This document shows, in pieces, positions 5,448 to 11,411 of a stretch of DNA of 28,026 bases. Source of the stretch: a virus; the IMG/VR virus record IMGVR_UViG_3300022699_000064, positions 1 through 28,026 of that record; one strand, written 5' to 3'. Each line of letters begins with the position of its first letter. Position 1 is the first letter of the stretch. Below the pieces are notes generated by a model. It saw only the letters and a program-made list of their open reading frames with translations, did not search any database and was not told where the DNA came from. The position numbers were made by a program, and so were the translations under genes.

Positions 5448-6292
5448 TATTCCTCCGTCACATCCACTTGGAAAAACTTGGAGCCGGGCTTCCGGTACTG
5501 CTCCAGATCGACTCCGGCCAGCTGATCCTTCTGGACTCGCTTCCAATCGACCGACCCAGCACGGCTAATTTCCTTGACCCGAACGCCGCATCCGTACGAA
5601 TACGATCCAGCGGCACACTGGATCAGCCGCTGTTTTGCCTCTGATAGCTCCTGTGCGGCTTTGTCAGCGGCTTTCTTTGCTTCCCGGTATGCTTCCGCCG
5701 CATCACGCCACTCCTCGTCGTCACGGGCCTGTACGGTCGGCCAGAATTGTTCCCAGGCTTCCTTGATCTGATCCCAGACCGTCGTGTCCGGCTCAATCGT
5801 GACTCCGACGTACGGCTCGTCGCTGTCCGGCTCGCCGCTCCACACCAGGAAAAAGCACTCGCGGGCGTCGGTCACCATCAGCTGGTGCTGCACCTGGATG
5901 TAGTCGTGATGGTCGATGCCACCGTTAGCGACGACGCGCCATCGATCGGATTCCCGGCCTTTGACCGGAGACTTGATCTCCAGAAGCTGCTCGCCGTCCA
6001 TGCTGATGCCGTCCACGCTTGCGCCGAAATCTTCCCATTCAAAACACGCCGGCTCGAACAACTCGCCAGTGGCATCTTCGTATGCGTAGCGGGCCTTTGG
6101 CTCCTCGTCGTGGCCTCGCTGCATGGCAGCCGTGGTGTATGTCTTGTCCGTGCCGCGCTTGGCCGCACGAATCTGCTCCGGCGACTGGTATGGGCTAATG
6201 CCCATTATTGCCGCCGTTTCGCTGGCCATGGCGCGCTTTCGGCGCCAGTCAAGCCACTCCTGCGTTCCCTGTTCAAGTTCAACACGACTCAT
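5447..6292 (-). CDS. YqaJ-type viral recombinase / 5'-3' exonuclease
   Basis: 281 residues. The N-terminal 200 show the PD-(D/E)XK exonuclease fold of lambda Exo/YqaJ: GTQEWLDWRRKR (9-20), RGHDEEPKARY (59-69), Asp94 (ASVDGI), Glu105-x-Lys107 (LLEIKSP) and the QVQHQL helix (133-138). The enzyme would resect one strand of double-stranded ends to expose 3' single strands. The C-terminal 80 residues are a charged helix (EEWRDAAEAYREAKKAAD) and a tail that may contact partners. It overlaps the ERF annealase by four bases (ATGA), so the pair is produced together as a two-component recombination system. Confidence 0.93.
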   Translation of the reverse strand: MSRVELEQGTQEWLDWRRKRAMASETAAIMGISPYQSPEQIRAAKRGTDKTYTTAAMQRGHDEEPKARYAYEDATGELFEPACFEWEDFGASVDGISMDGEQLLEIKSPVKGRESDRWRVVANGGIDHHDYIQVQHQLMVTDARECFFLVWSGEPDSDEPYVGVTIEPDTTVWDQIKEAWEQFWPTVQARDDEEWRDAAEAYREAKKAADKAAQELSEAKQRLIQCAAGSYSYGCGVRVKEISRAGSVDWKRVQKDQLAGVDLEQYRKPGSKFFQVDVTEE

Positions 6293-6861
6293 TTCGATTC
6301 CTCCCGCTTTTTCTCCAGAGTCTTGATGATTCCATGGTATTTGGCCGCCGGTATCTGCTCAGGCTTTTTCACGCCAAAGAATTGGCAGATTTCGCCAATA
6401 GGTTTGCCGACTTCCTCCGCCAGCGCTTTGATATTTGCGGCTTGCTCCGACGTCACTGGCTGGCTGGCCGCGTTGCCGTCATCGTCCTCCGGCGCGATGC
6501 CGCACGCCGACATCAGGGCGTATCGGCGAGCATACGTCAGAGCCGATCCGTATCCCTGCGCGTTGGCCCGCTCAGCCGCGACGTGCAGCTGCCCGCCTGA
6601 CAGGCTTTCGCCGGACTCGTGCAGGAAAACCGTCTCCACGATGACGCCGCCGTCGCAGTAATGGTTGCGCTGGATGAGAGCGATGCCATTGTCGTTGAGT
6701 GCATCAATCACCGCGTTGACGCATGACGCCAGGTCAGCGTAGCGGTTTTTGAAATGCGGGTTGACCGCGTCTTTGATCGCGGGAGAGAACGCCCGCTGCG
6801 CCTTGACGAACGCGGCGGCAATCTTAGGCCGGTTGGCCATCTCGTCGAATGGGTTGGTCAT
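6289..6861 (-). CDS. erf: ERF-family single-strand annealing protein
   Basis: 190 residues. Conserved ERF blocks are clear: NPHFKNRYADL (34-44), the DALNDNGIALIQ region (53-64), and NAQGYGSALTYARRYAL (100-116) followed by CGIAPEDDDGN. It anneals complementary single strands, as P22 Erf does for genome circularisation and recombination. The last 55 residues (SEQAANIKALAEEVG) form a separate helical domain seen in other family members. It is the first gene of the leftward arm, starting 24 bases left of the palindromic operator, with GGGGA upstream of the ATG. Confidence 0.94.
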   Translation of the reverse strand: MTNPFDEMANRPKIAAAFVKAQRAFSPAIKDAVNPHFKNRYADLASCVNAVIDALNDNGIALIQRNHYCDGGVIVETVFLHESGESLSGGQLHVAAERANAQGYGSALTYARRYALMSACGIAPEDDDGNAASQPVTSEQAANIKALAEEVGKPIGEICQFFGVKKPEQIPAAKYHGIIKTLEKKREESK

Positions 6862-6884
6862 GGTGAGTTCCCCTTTGCTTCCGT

Positions 6885-6898
6885 TGGACTCGAGTCCA
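6885..6898. promoter_or_regulatory. perfect 14-bp palindrome, candidate operator
   Basis: TGGACTCGAGTCCA is an exact palindrome. It starts in the last base of the leftward -10 box and covers the expected transcription start, where a bound dimer would block initiation. Only one copy was noticed in the window. The cognate repressor is unknown. Candidates inside the window are the small HTH proteins of the left arm; a repressor outside the window is equally possible. Confidence 0.65.
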
Positions 6899-6925
6899 GA
6901 ATAACAGCTTGGGGCTATATGTAAA
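6898..6925 (-). promoter_or_regulatory. main leftward early promoter
   Basis: Minus strand: TTTACA (-35, 6925-6920), 16-bp spacer, TATTCT (-10, 6903-6898). Start of transcription is expected near 6891, giving a leader of about 30 bases before erf. It is sigma70-like with 5/6 and 4/6 matches. It lies in the 107-bp divergent gap between the two arms, overlapped by the palindrome. Confidence 0.65.
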
Positions 6926-6933
6926 CCCCCTAT

Positions 6934-6962
6934 TTGCTGTTAATTGGTCAACGGGACAAAAT
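6934..6962 (+). promoter_or_regulatory. possible rightward early promoter
   Basis: TTGCTG (6934-6939), 17-bp spacer, CAAAAT (6957-6962). The match to sigma70 is modest. If used, the start of transcription would fall at about 6969, the A of the first rightward ATG, giving a leaderless message. That would agree with the lack of a clear Shine-Dalgarno before that gene. An upstream alternative, TTGGGG (6909) with TATTTG (6931) at 16 bp, is about as weak. Confidence 0.3.
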
Positions 6963-6968
6963 TGGCCC

Positions 6969-7151
6969 ATGCGCGAGTGGTGCCAGAGCATGTGGAACGG
7001 ATACGTTGTGAGCGGCAAAAGCCGTGAGCAGCGCCGTGCTCGTCTTGAGGAGGTGCCTGAGCAGTACAAGCAAGGCGTGATCAATCACGTTGAGACGGTG
7101 TTTGCCATCAAGCGGAATGCGAGGCGGAATGGTCGAACTAATCGTCGCTAA
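6969..7151 (+). CDS. small conserved phage protein (60 aa, DUF7696-like)
   Basis: ATG at 6969. The open frame extends left to a TTG at 6909, but that would run through the divergent promoter region, so it was rejected. MREWCQSMWNGYVVSGKSRE, then LEEVPEQYKQGVINHVETVF and a basic tail. The E-V-P-E-x(5)-V-x2-H-V-x-x-(V/I)-F core resembles a small family found just upstream of NinB/DUF1367-type genes in phages. The name is from memory and uncertain; function unknown. It overlaps the next gene by 23 bases. Confidence 0.6.
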   Translation: MREWCQSMWNGYVVSGKSREQRRARLEEVPEQYKQGVINHVETVFAIKRNARRNGRTNRR

Positions 7152-7578
7152 AGGCGCGCTAGTCCCCGCTGATGACCGAGCGCGCGACGAGTTGCGCAAG
7201 ATGAAGCTGGGCGTCGGCCAGTTGGTGACGGCGCAGATACGTCAGCCACGCAGCGTTCGGTTTTTCCGCTTAGCGCACAAGATCGGCGCGCTGGCGCGGC
7301 AGAACATCGAAGGCTTCGAGCACATGAGCGATCATGACGTGATCAAACGGTTGCAGTACGAAACGGGCGTTGAGTGCAAGATGATGCAAATGCGCGTTCC
7401 TGGGGCTGGGCTTGTCGATGTCCGCATTCCGCGCAGCTTGCGTTTTGACGAAATGGAGGAGGCGAGGTTCCACGACCTGATGACGGCAATCTGCCGGCAC
7501 CTGTCGGCTGAATACTGGCCAGAGTGCAGCCCCGACCAGATCGAGCGCATGGCCGAGGCAATGATAGATGACGCCTAA
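7129..7578 (+). CDS. DUF1367-like phage protein (149 aa)
   Basis: Start chosen at ATG 7129 (GAGGCGG upstream); the longer frame to 7090 lies within the preceding gene. The C-terminal half carries IPRSLRFDEMEEARFHDLMT and AICRHLSAEYWPECSP, close to the R-S-(I/L)-x-F-x-x-M-(D/E)-E-x-x-F-x-x-L pattern of DUF1367 proteins of lambdoid phages. The N-terminal half holds VRFFRLAHKIGALARQN. It has been grouped with nin-region genes by position in other phages. Here it leads Ref- and RusA-type recombination enzymes, so an accessory recombination or DNA-metabolism role is likely. Confidence 0.7.
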   Translation: MVELIVAKGALVPADDRARDELRKMKLGVGQLVTAQIRQPRSVRFFRLAHKIGALARQNIEGFEHMSDHDVIKRLQYETGVECKMMQMRVPGAGLVDVRIPRSLRFDEMEEARFHDLMTAICRHLSAEYWPECSPDQIERMAEAMIDDA

Positions 7579-7861
7579 ACAGCGCCAGCGCCGGTTCGCG
7601 GCTTTGACCGACATGGGTTGCATTGTTTGCCTCAACCAGGGGCGAGGCTGGGTTCCGCCTGAAATCCACCATCTCAAAGGTAGCCCATGGTCGGGGATGG
7701 GTAAAAAAGCCGACGACGCGAACACCATCCCGCTTTGCCCAGGCCATCATCGCTACGGCGGCGACGGTGAGATAGGCTTTCACCAATCGCCGGCCGAGTT
7801 CCGCGAGCGATACGGCTCGCAGGGCGATCTTTACGCGCAAGTGGAGGAGCGGCTTGATTAA
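7568..7861 (+). CDS. Ref-like RecA-dependent HNH nuclease
   Basis: 97 residues, overlapping the previous gene by 11 bases. Metal-binding and catalytic pattern of the Ref family (P1 Ref; RecA_dep_nuc): C18-x2-C21, H34-H35 (PEIHHLKG), GMGKKADD, then C57-x2-H60-H61 (PLCPGHHR) and H72 (GFHQSPAEF), ending RYGSQGDLYAQVEE. P1 Ref cleaves DNA strands within RecA-bound displacement loops. This protein is about half the length of P1 Ref and lacks its long basic N-terminus, as is common for phage versions. It sits just upstream of RusA, consistent with homologous recombination in replication. Confidence 0.85.
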   Translation: MTPKQRQRRFAALTDMGCIVCLNQGRGWVPPEIHHLKGSPWSGMGKKADDANTIPLCPGHHRYGGDGEIGFHQSPAEFRERYGSQGDLYAQVEERLD

Positions 7862-8252
7862 GTTCACCGTCCCGGTTCCGCCGGTAGCGAAAGCCCGTCC
7901 GCGCGTGACTGTACGAGGCGGATTCGCACGCGCGTACACGCCGAAAAAAACCGCGCAGTTCGAGCAGATCGTCGCGGACTGCTGCCCGATGCATCCGCCC
8001 ATCAATACCCCGTGCCATTTGTCGATCACTTTCCATTTGCCGATCCCGAAGTCGTGGAGCAAGGCCAAGCAAAAGGCTGCCCAGGACGGCGAACTGGCGC
8101 CGGTCACGCGCCCAGACATTGATAACTACATCAAGTCAGTCATGGACGCCCTCAACGGCGTTGCCTACGAGGACGACTCGCAGGTCGTCACACTGACTGC
8201 CGCAAAGCTTTACTCGGTCGACCCGCGCGTCGAGATTCAGATCGACGGGTAA
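7854..8252 (+). CDS. rusA: RusA-family Holliday junction resolvase
   Basis: 132 residues beginning with TTG at 7854. This start overlaps the Ref stop by eight bases and has GGAGGAG just upstream. No ATG occurs before residue 46. Conserved features: PVPPVAKARPRV near the N-terminus, RPDIDNYIKSVMDAL with Asp88 and Asp90, and YEDDSQV with Asp107/Asp108, corresponding to the acidic catalytic triad of E. coli RusA (D70, D72, D91). It would resolve four-way junctions formed in phage recombination before packaging. Confidence 0.93.
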   Translation: MIKFTVPVPPVAKARPRVTVRGGFARAYTPKKTAQFEQIVADCCPMHPPINTPCHLSITFHLPIPKSWSKAKQKAAQDGELAPVTRPDIDNYIKSVMDALNGVAYEDDSQVVTLTAAKLYSVDPRVEIQIDG

Positions 8253-8328
8253 GGCTTTACCTTTCCCCAATTTCCGTGTAGCGTCCCTACCGCTGCGTTC
8301 TACGTGGCGGAGATGCGGGGGCGGCTAA

Positions 8329-8407
8329 CTTGCGTTTGGCCACGCAAGGACAGCCTCAAACCTGTCCGAGGTTGCCGCCGTCTTTTTCGAGGACAGGGCT
8401 GGACAGG
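8329..8407 (+). promoter_or_regulatory. hairpin- and repeat-rich leader of the replication gene
   Basis: The 161-base gap between rusA and the replication gene holds two structures. CTTGCGT (8329-8335) pairs with ACGCAAG (8342-8348). GGACAG half-sites occur at 8348, 8391 and 8401, with an inverted copy CTGTCC at 8362. The last two are direct repeats 10 bp apart. CCTGTCC (8361-8367) can pair with GGACAGG at 8401-8407, which abuts the ribosome site AGGTGG of the ATG at 8414. Either an operator array or a translational control element is possible. The remainder of 8253-8328 shows nothing I recognise. Confidence 0.5.
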
Positions 8408-8413
8408 TGGGAA

Positions 8414-9076
8414 ATGTTTTATTATCAGCACCATATCGGCGACTTCAAACGTGACACGGAGATGCTGACTGATCACCAGTCGATGGCTTATCTCCGTCTG
8501 CTTTGGATTTACTACGACACCGAGGAGCCGCTGCCGGACGATCCCGAGCGGCTGGCCTTCCTCGTCCGAAGCGACGAGAAAACGGTGTCACTCATCCTCG
8601 ATCATTTCTTTTACTACGACAGCGGGAAGTGGCGTCACACCCGATGCGACGAAGAAATCGAGCGCTTCCAGGATCGGAGTTCCAAGGCATCTAAGGCGGC
8701 CAAATCGCGCTGGGGTAATGCGGACGCTATGCGAACGCACTGCGAAAGCAATGCGAACGCATCCGTGGAACATGCGAACGCATCGATTTTGGATGCCAAC
8801 CAAGAACCAGTAACCAGTAACCAAGAACTAACAGATACTAAAGGTAGGGAGAGGGGCAAAACCGCAAAGCGGTTTGTGCCACCCACCGTCGATGAAGTTC
8901 GACAATACTGCCAAGAGCGCAGCAACACTGTGCAGCCCGAGAGGTTCGTAAACTTCTATGAAGCCAAGGGCTGGATGGTCGGCAAAAACAAGATGCGCGA
9001 CTGGAAAGCGGCAGTGAGAACGTGGGAGAGTAAGCAGCCCGCGGAGCCAACGCGGCGCAAGAGGAAGATGCTATGA
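8414..9076 (+). CDS. DUF1376 replication initiation protein
   Basis: ATG at 8414 was chosen because the conserved domain begins there (FYYQHHIGDFKRDTEML). The open frame to 8330 is leader. 220 residues. Residues 2-90 are DUF1376, a winged-helix-type domain (SMAYLRLLWIYYDTEEPLP). Residues 101-150 are a low-complexity Asn/Ala/Ser linker encoded by iteron-like repeats. Residues 153-205 are a C-terminal domain typical of phage replication proteins (FVPPTVDEVRQYC, KGWMVGKNKMRDWKAAVRTW) that probably loads the helicase. The C-terminus is strongly basic (RRKRKML). The stop overlaps the helicase start (ATGA), the same initiator-helicase arrangement as lambda O-P or P22 18-12. Confidence 0.9.
   Translation: MFYYQHHIGDFKRDTEMLTDHQSMAYLRLLWIYYDTEEPLPDDPERLAFLVRSDEKTVSLILDHFFYYDSGKWRHTRCDEEIERFQDRSSKASKAAKSRWGNADAMRTHCESNANASVEHANASILDANQEPVTSNQELTDTKGRERGKTAKRFVPPTVDEVRQYCQERSNTVQPERFVNFYEAKGWMVGKNKMRDWKAAVRTWESKQPAEPTRRKRKML
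8719..8782 (+). repeat. iteron-like repeats in the initiator gene, candidate origin
   Basis: TGCGAACGCA and close variants start at 8719 (TGCGGACGCT), 8730 (exact), 8741 (TGCGAAAGCA), 8752 (exact) and 8773 (exact). The spacing is 11, 11, 11 and 21 bp, close to one and two helical turns. Each unit is itself nearly palindromic (TGCG-AA-CGCA). The 11-bp period is not a multiple of three, so it is not explained by a repeated amino-acid motif. It lies in the linker part of the initiator gene, where lambdoid origins also lie. Confidence 0.7.
8800..8827 (+). repeat. four tandem 7-bp repeats beside the iterons
   Basis: CCAAGAA, CCAGTAA, CCAGTAA, CCAAGAA run head to tail, in an A-rich stretch that continues to about 8845. 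The period of 7 again does not match codons. Being comparatively AT-rich and directly downstream of the iterons, it could be the unwinding part of an origin or a second set of initiator sites. Confidence 0.6.
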
Positions 9077-10311
9077 CTGAGATTGAGCAAGCGCTGATCG
9101 TATCCGCCGTCCTGGACAATGACGCAGCGATGACGGTCAACATTGGGGCAGAGCATTTCAGCGATGATGCTGGCAGCGCTATTTGGCAGCAGATCGTTCG
9201 CAACCTCACAATGGGCAAGGCCGCCGATGGCGTTTCGCTGCAGGCCGACTTGGGCGATCCAAAGGCTTTGCAGGCTTTCGCTGGCGCGATGGCCGTCAGT
9301 GCGAGCCCCAGCAACATCCAGCATTACGCCAAACAGGTTCGGGAGGATTCGCGGCGTAGGAAAATCAAGGCTGCTGCGAGGGATGCCGTCGAGGATGACA
9401 GCCAGTCTCCGGATGAAATGGCGGCCTCGTTAATGACGACGTTGCTGGAGTCTGGCAACAGCGACCGCAAGTCGGATTACTCTGCTGGAGACTTGATGGC
9501 AAAGACCATCGAGCGAATAGACTCCGCCGCAACCGGCCAAGCGCTCGGGCAGCGCACGGGCTGGCGGTCGATTGATCATAAACTCGGCGGGTGGCATAAG
9601 GGCGATCTGACGATCATCGCTGGGAGGCCGGGCATGGGTAAGTCCGTGTTCGGCATGAACGCGGCCGAACAATCAGCCCGGCTGGGAGCGAATGTGGGTT
9701 TCATCAGCACCGAGATGGACGCCGTTAGCCTAGGAATGCGCCTGGCGGCCTCAAGCGCCGGACTGTCGATCAGCGACTTGCGTCGCGGTCAGCTAGACCA
9801 CGATGGATGGTCAAAGTTGGCGGCTGCGTCTAACCGGATCGCAAAGTTGCCGCTGCGAGTCCTGGAAGCATCCGGATGGTCGATGGGGCAAATCATCCGG
9901 CAGTGCCATGCCTGGCACCGGTACGGGCTTGATCTGGTCGTCATCGATTATTTGCAGCGCACACGCCCCGATCTGAAAAGCGACCGGCAAGACTTGATGG
10001 TCGGCAAAATGGCCCAGGACTGCAAAACGATGGCGACCCAGCTGGAGATACCCGTGCTGCTGCTGTCGCAGCTTTCCCGCGGCCTGGAATCTCGTCAGGA
10101 TAAACGGCCGCAGTTGAGCGACCTGCGCGAAAGCGGCCAGATTGAGCAGGAGGCGGACAATGTGATCATGCTTTACCGCGATGCGGTGTATAATGATACG
10201 GCCGCTGACGAAGATGGCGAGATACTGGTCGAAAAGCAGAGGCAAGGCCCGATAGGCGCAATCGAAATGCGTTGGGATGGCGCCCATGCCAAGTGGTCTG
10301 ATGTAGACTAG
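9073..10311 (+). CDS. DnaB-type replicative helicase
   Basis: 412 residues. N-terminal DnaB domain about 1-95 (EQALIVSAVLDN). RecA-like helicase domain from about 160: TGWRSIDHKLGGWHKGDLTI, Walker A GRPGMGKS (184-191), Glu214 (ISTEMD), Walker B VVIDYLQ (289-295), and the sequence SQLSRGLESRQDKRPQLSDL (332-351) followed by RESGQIEQEAD with the arginine-finger region. It unwinds DNA 5' to 3' at phage forks as a hexamer. It overlaps the initiator gene by four bases. It is slightly shorter than bacterial DnaB, as usual for phage versions, and ends in an acidic tail (WSDVD). Confidence 0.95.
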   Translation: MTEIEQALIVSAVLDNDAAMTVNIGAEHFSDDAGSAIWQQIVRNLTMGKAADGVSLQADLGDPKALQAFAGAMAVSASPSNIQHYAKQVREDSRRRKIKAAARDAVEDDSQSPDEMAASLMTTLLESGNSDRKSDYSAGDLMAKTIERIDSAATGQALGQRTGWRSIDHKLGGWHKGDLTIIAGRPGMGKSVFGMNAAEQSARLGANVGFISTEMDAVSLGMRLAASSAGLSISDLRRGQLDHDGWSKLAAASNRIAKLPLRVLEASGWSMGQIIRQCHAWHRYGLDLVVIDYLQRTRPDLKSDRQDLMVGKMAQDCKTMATQLEIPVLLLSQLSRGLESRQDKRPQLSDLRESGQIEQEADNVIMLYRDAVYNDTAADEDGEILVEKQRQGPIGAIEMRWDGAHAKWSDVD

Positions 10312-10317
10312 GAGTTT

Positions 10318-10806
10318 ATGATGCACCACCTGGAAATCGAAGCGCGAGAGAAAGAGCTGTCGATCAACGGCCGGCCGGTAGGCGTCGAGGAAATGCACGC
10401 CGACTATCAGCGGGAGCGCCGGAAAGCGGCTAGGGCCGAGGCGGCGATGGAGATTCTGCGCAGCCGCAAGCGGCTAGACGACGCGGCCCACGAAAAGATC
10501 GCCCAGGATGCCCGGGCCGAGGCAAAGCGGTTAAACGAGCAAGTCGCGGATGACTACAACCAGCCTACTCATGCTGAGAACACTCGATTGTCGGACTTTC
10601 ACGCAGCGGACACCGTAAACCATCCGGCCCACTACACGCAGGGTGCGATTGAGTGCATCGAGGTACTCGAGCAGCTGGCCAACGATGGTCATGACTTCCG
10701 CATATTGAACGCGATCAAGTATCTTTGGCGTTATCGCGCCAAGGGCGGCAATGAAAGCCTGAGAAAAGCGATCTGGTATATCGAAAGGGTGCTGCAGGAT
10801 GGCTGA
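10318..10806 (+). CDS. DUF3310 protein with a charged helical N-terminal extension
   Basis: 162 residues; GGAG six bases before the ATG at 10318. Residues 99-160 are DUF3310 (SaV-like): VNHPAHYTQGAIECIEVLEQ, NAIKYLWRYRAKGG and KAIWYIERVL. This domain is found in T7 gp1.7 (a nucleotide kinase that confers ddT sensitivity) and other phage early proteins, so a nucleotide-metabolism role is plausible. Residues 1-80 are a charged helix (ADYQRERRKAARAEAAMEIL) not needed in minimal family members. It overlaps the next gene by eight bases. Confidence 0.82.
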   Translation: MMHHLEIEAREKELSINGRPVGVEEMHADYQRERRKAARAEAAMEILRSRKRLDDAAHEKIAQDARAEAKRLNEQVADDYNQPTHAENTRLSDFHAADTVNHPAHYTQGAIECIEVLEQLANDGHDFRILNAIKYLWRYRAKGGNESLRKAIWYIERVLQDG

Positions 10807-10984
10807 CGAAATTGACCACGCAAACGAGTACGCTGAGCGTATGCGGGAGCACTTGATTCGGCAGGCGCAATCAAAGCCGATGCCGGCTGGCGAGCCCGGC
10901 GAATGCGACTGGTGCGGGTATTACTCGCCGCGTATAGTCCGGGGCCATTGCGCCAAATGCAGGGATGAGCTTTCCTTAGATTGA
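10799..10984 (+). CDS. TraR/DksA-like C4 zinc-finger protein (61 aa)
   Basis: MADEIDHANEYAERMREHL resembles the start of TraR-type proteins. One zinc finger is formed by C36-x2-C39 and C51-x2-C54 (CDWCGYYS, HCAKCRDE). TraR binds the secondary channel of RNA polymerase and mimics DksA/ppGpp to shift host transcription. The acidic N-terminal tip (D3, E4, D6) fits this. The finger is shorter than in DksA, and no functional data can be read from sequence. It is the last gene before the terminase, 25 bases ahead. Confidence 0.75.
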   Translation: MADEIDHANEYAERMREHLIRQAQSKPMPAGEPGECDWCGYYSPRIVRGHCAKCRDELSLD

Positions 10985-11009
10985 CCATAACTCACCAGAG
11001 GTGAACCAA

Positions 11010-11411
11010 ATGCCCAGAGGGCGACCGAGATCAATCGACTCACCAGAGCAGTTCGACGCGCTAGTCGACGAATATGTAGCGCAGTGCGAAGAAAAAGACG
11101 TTCCTGTCACTTTGACTGGAATGATCTTGCACCTAGGCTTGAGCAGCAGGCAAAGCCTAGATCGATACCAGCAGTATGATGGTTTTAGTGACTGCGTAAA
11201 AAGAGCCAAGCTATACGTTGAGTTGGCCTATGAAATGAGACTCAATGGCGACAAGCCTACCGGCGCAATCTTTGCGCTCAAGAACTTGGGTTGGCGCGAC
11301 CGTGTGGAGCAAGACCACACAAGCAGCGACGGCAGTCTTTCGGGTGTAAGCCGGGTCGAAATCGAGGTCATTGATGGAACTGCAGATCAAGGCGACCCGA
11401 CCGCAGTCTGA
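11010..11411 (+). CDS. terminase small subunit
   Basis: Start placed at ATG 11010 with GAGGTGA seven bases upstream; a GTG at 11001 lies inside that ribosome site. 133 residues. MPRGRPRSIDSPEQF starts a helix-turn-helix recognition part (LTGMILHLGLSSRQSLDRYQ), then DCVKRAKLYVELAYE and AIFALKNLGWRDRVEQD, the pattern of small terminases that bind pac/cos DNA. It would recognise the packaging site and recruit the large subunit, whose start overlaps this gene's last 38 bases. The pac or cos site itself was not identified. Confidence 0.88.
   Translation: MPRGRPRSIDSPEQFDALVDEYVAQCEEKDVPVTLTGMILHLGLSSRQSLDRYQQYDGFSDCVKRAKLYVELAYEMRLNGDKPTGAIFALKNLGWRDRVEQDHTSSDGSLSGVSRVEIEVIDGTADQGDPTAV

Noticed and set aside
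5747-6661. 304-codon rightward open frame over the YqaJ/ERF genes
   Set aside because: The opposite strand holds two well-conserved families (YqaJ and ERF) in full; this frame is their shadow.
7343-8119. 258-codon leftward frame over the DUF1367/Ref/RusA genes
   Set aside because: Product is low-complexity and unlike any family; the rightward genes are clear.
8330-8413. Start of the replication protein at TTG 8330
   Set aside because: The DUF1376 domain begins at 8414, and the intervening bases contain the hairpins and repeats expected of a leader.
8719-8782. CRISPR array
   Set aside because: Repeats are 10 bp with 1-bp gaps and lie inside a gene; no spacers or cas genes.
10985-11009. Promoter directly before the terminase genes
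   Set aside because: Only 25 bases with no convincing -10/-35; the terminase is probably transcribed by read-through from the early right arm or from an unrecognised late promoter.
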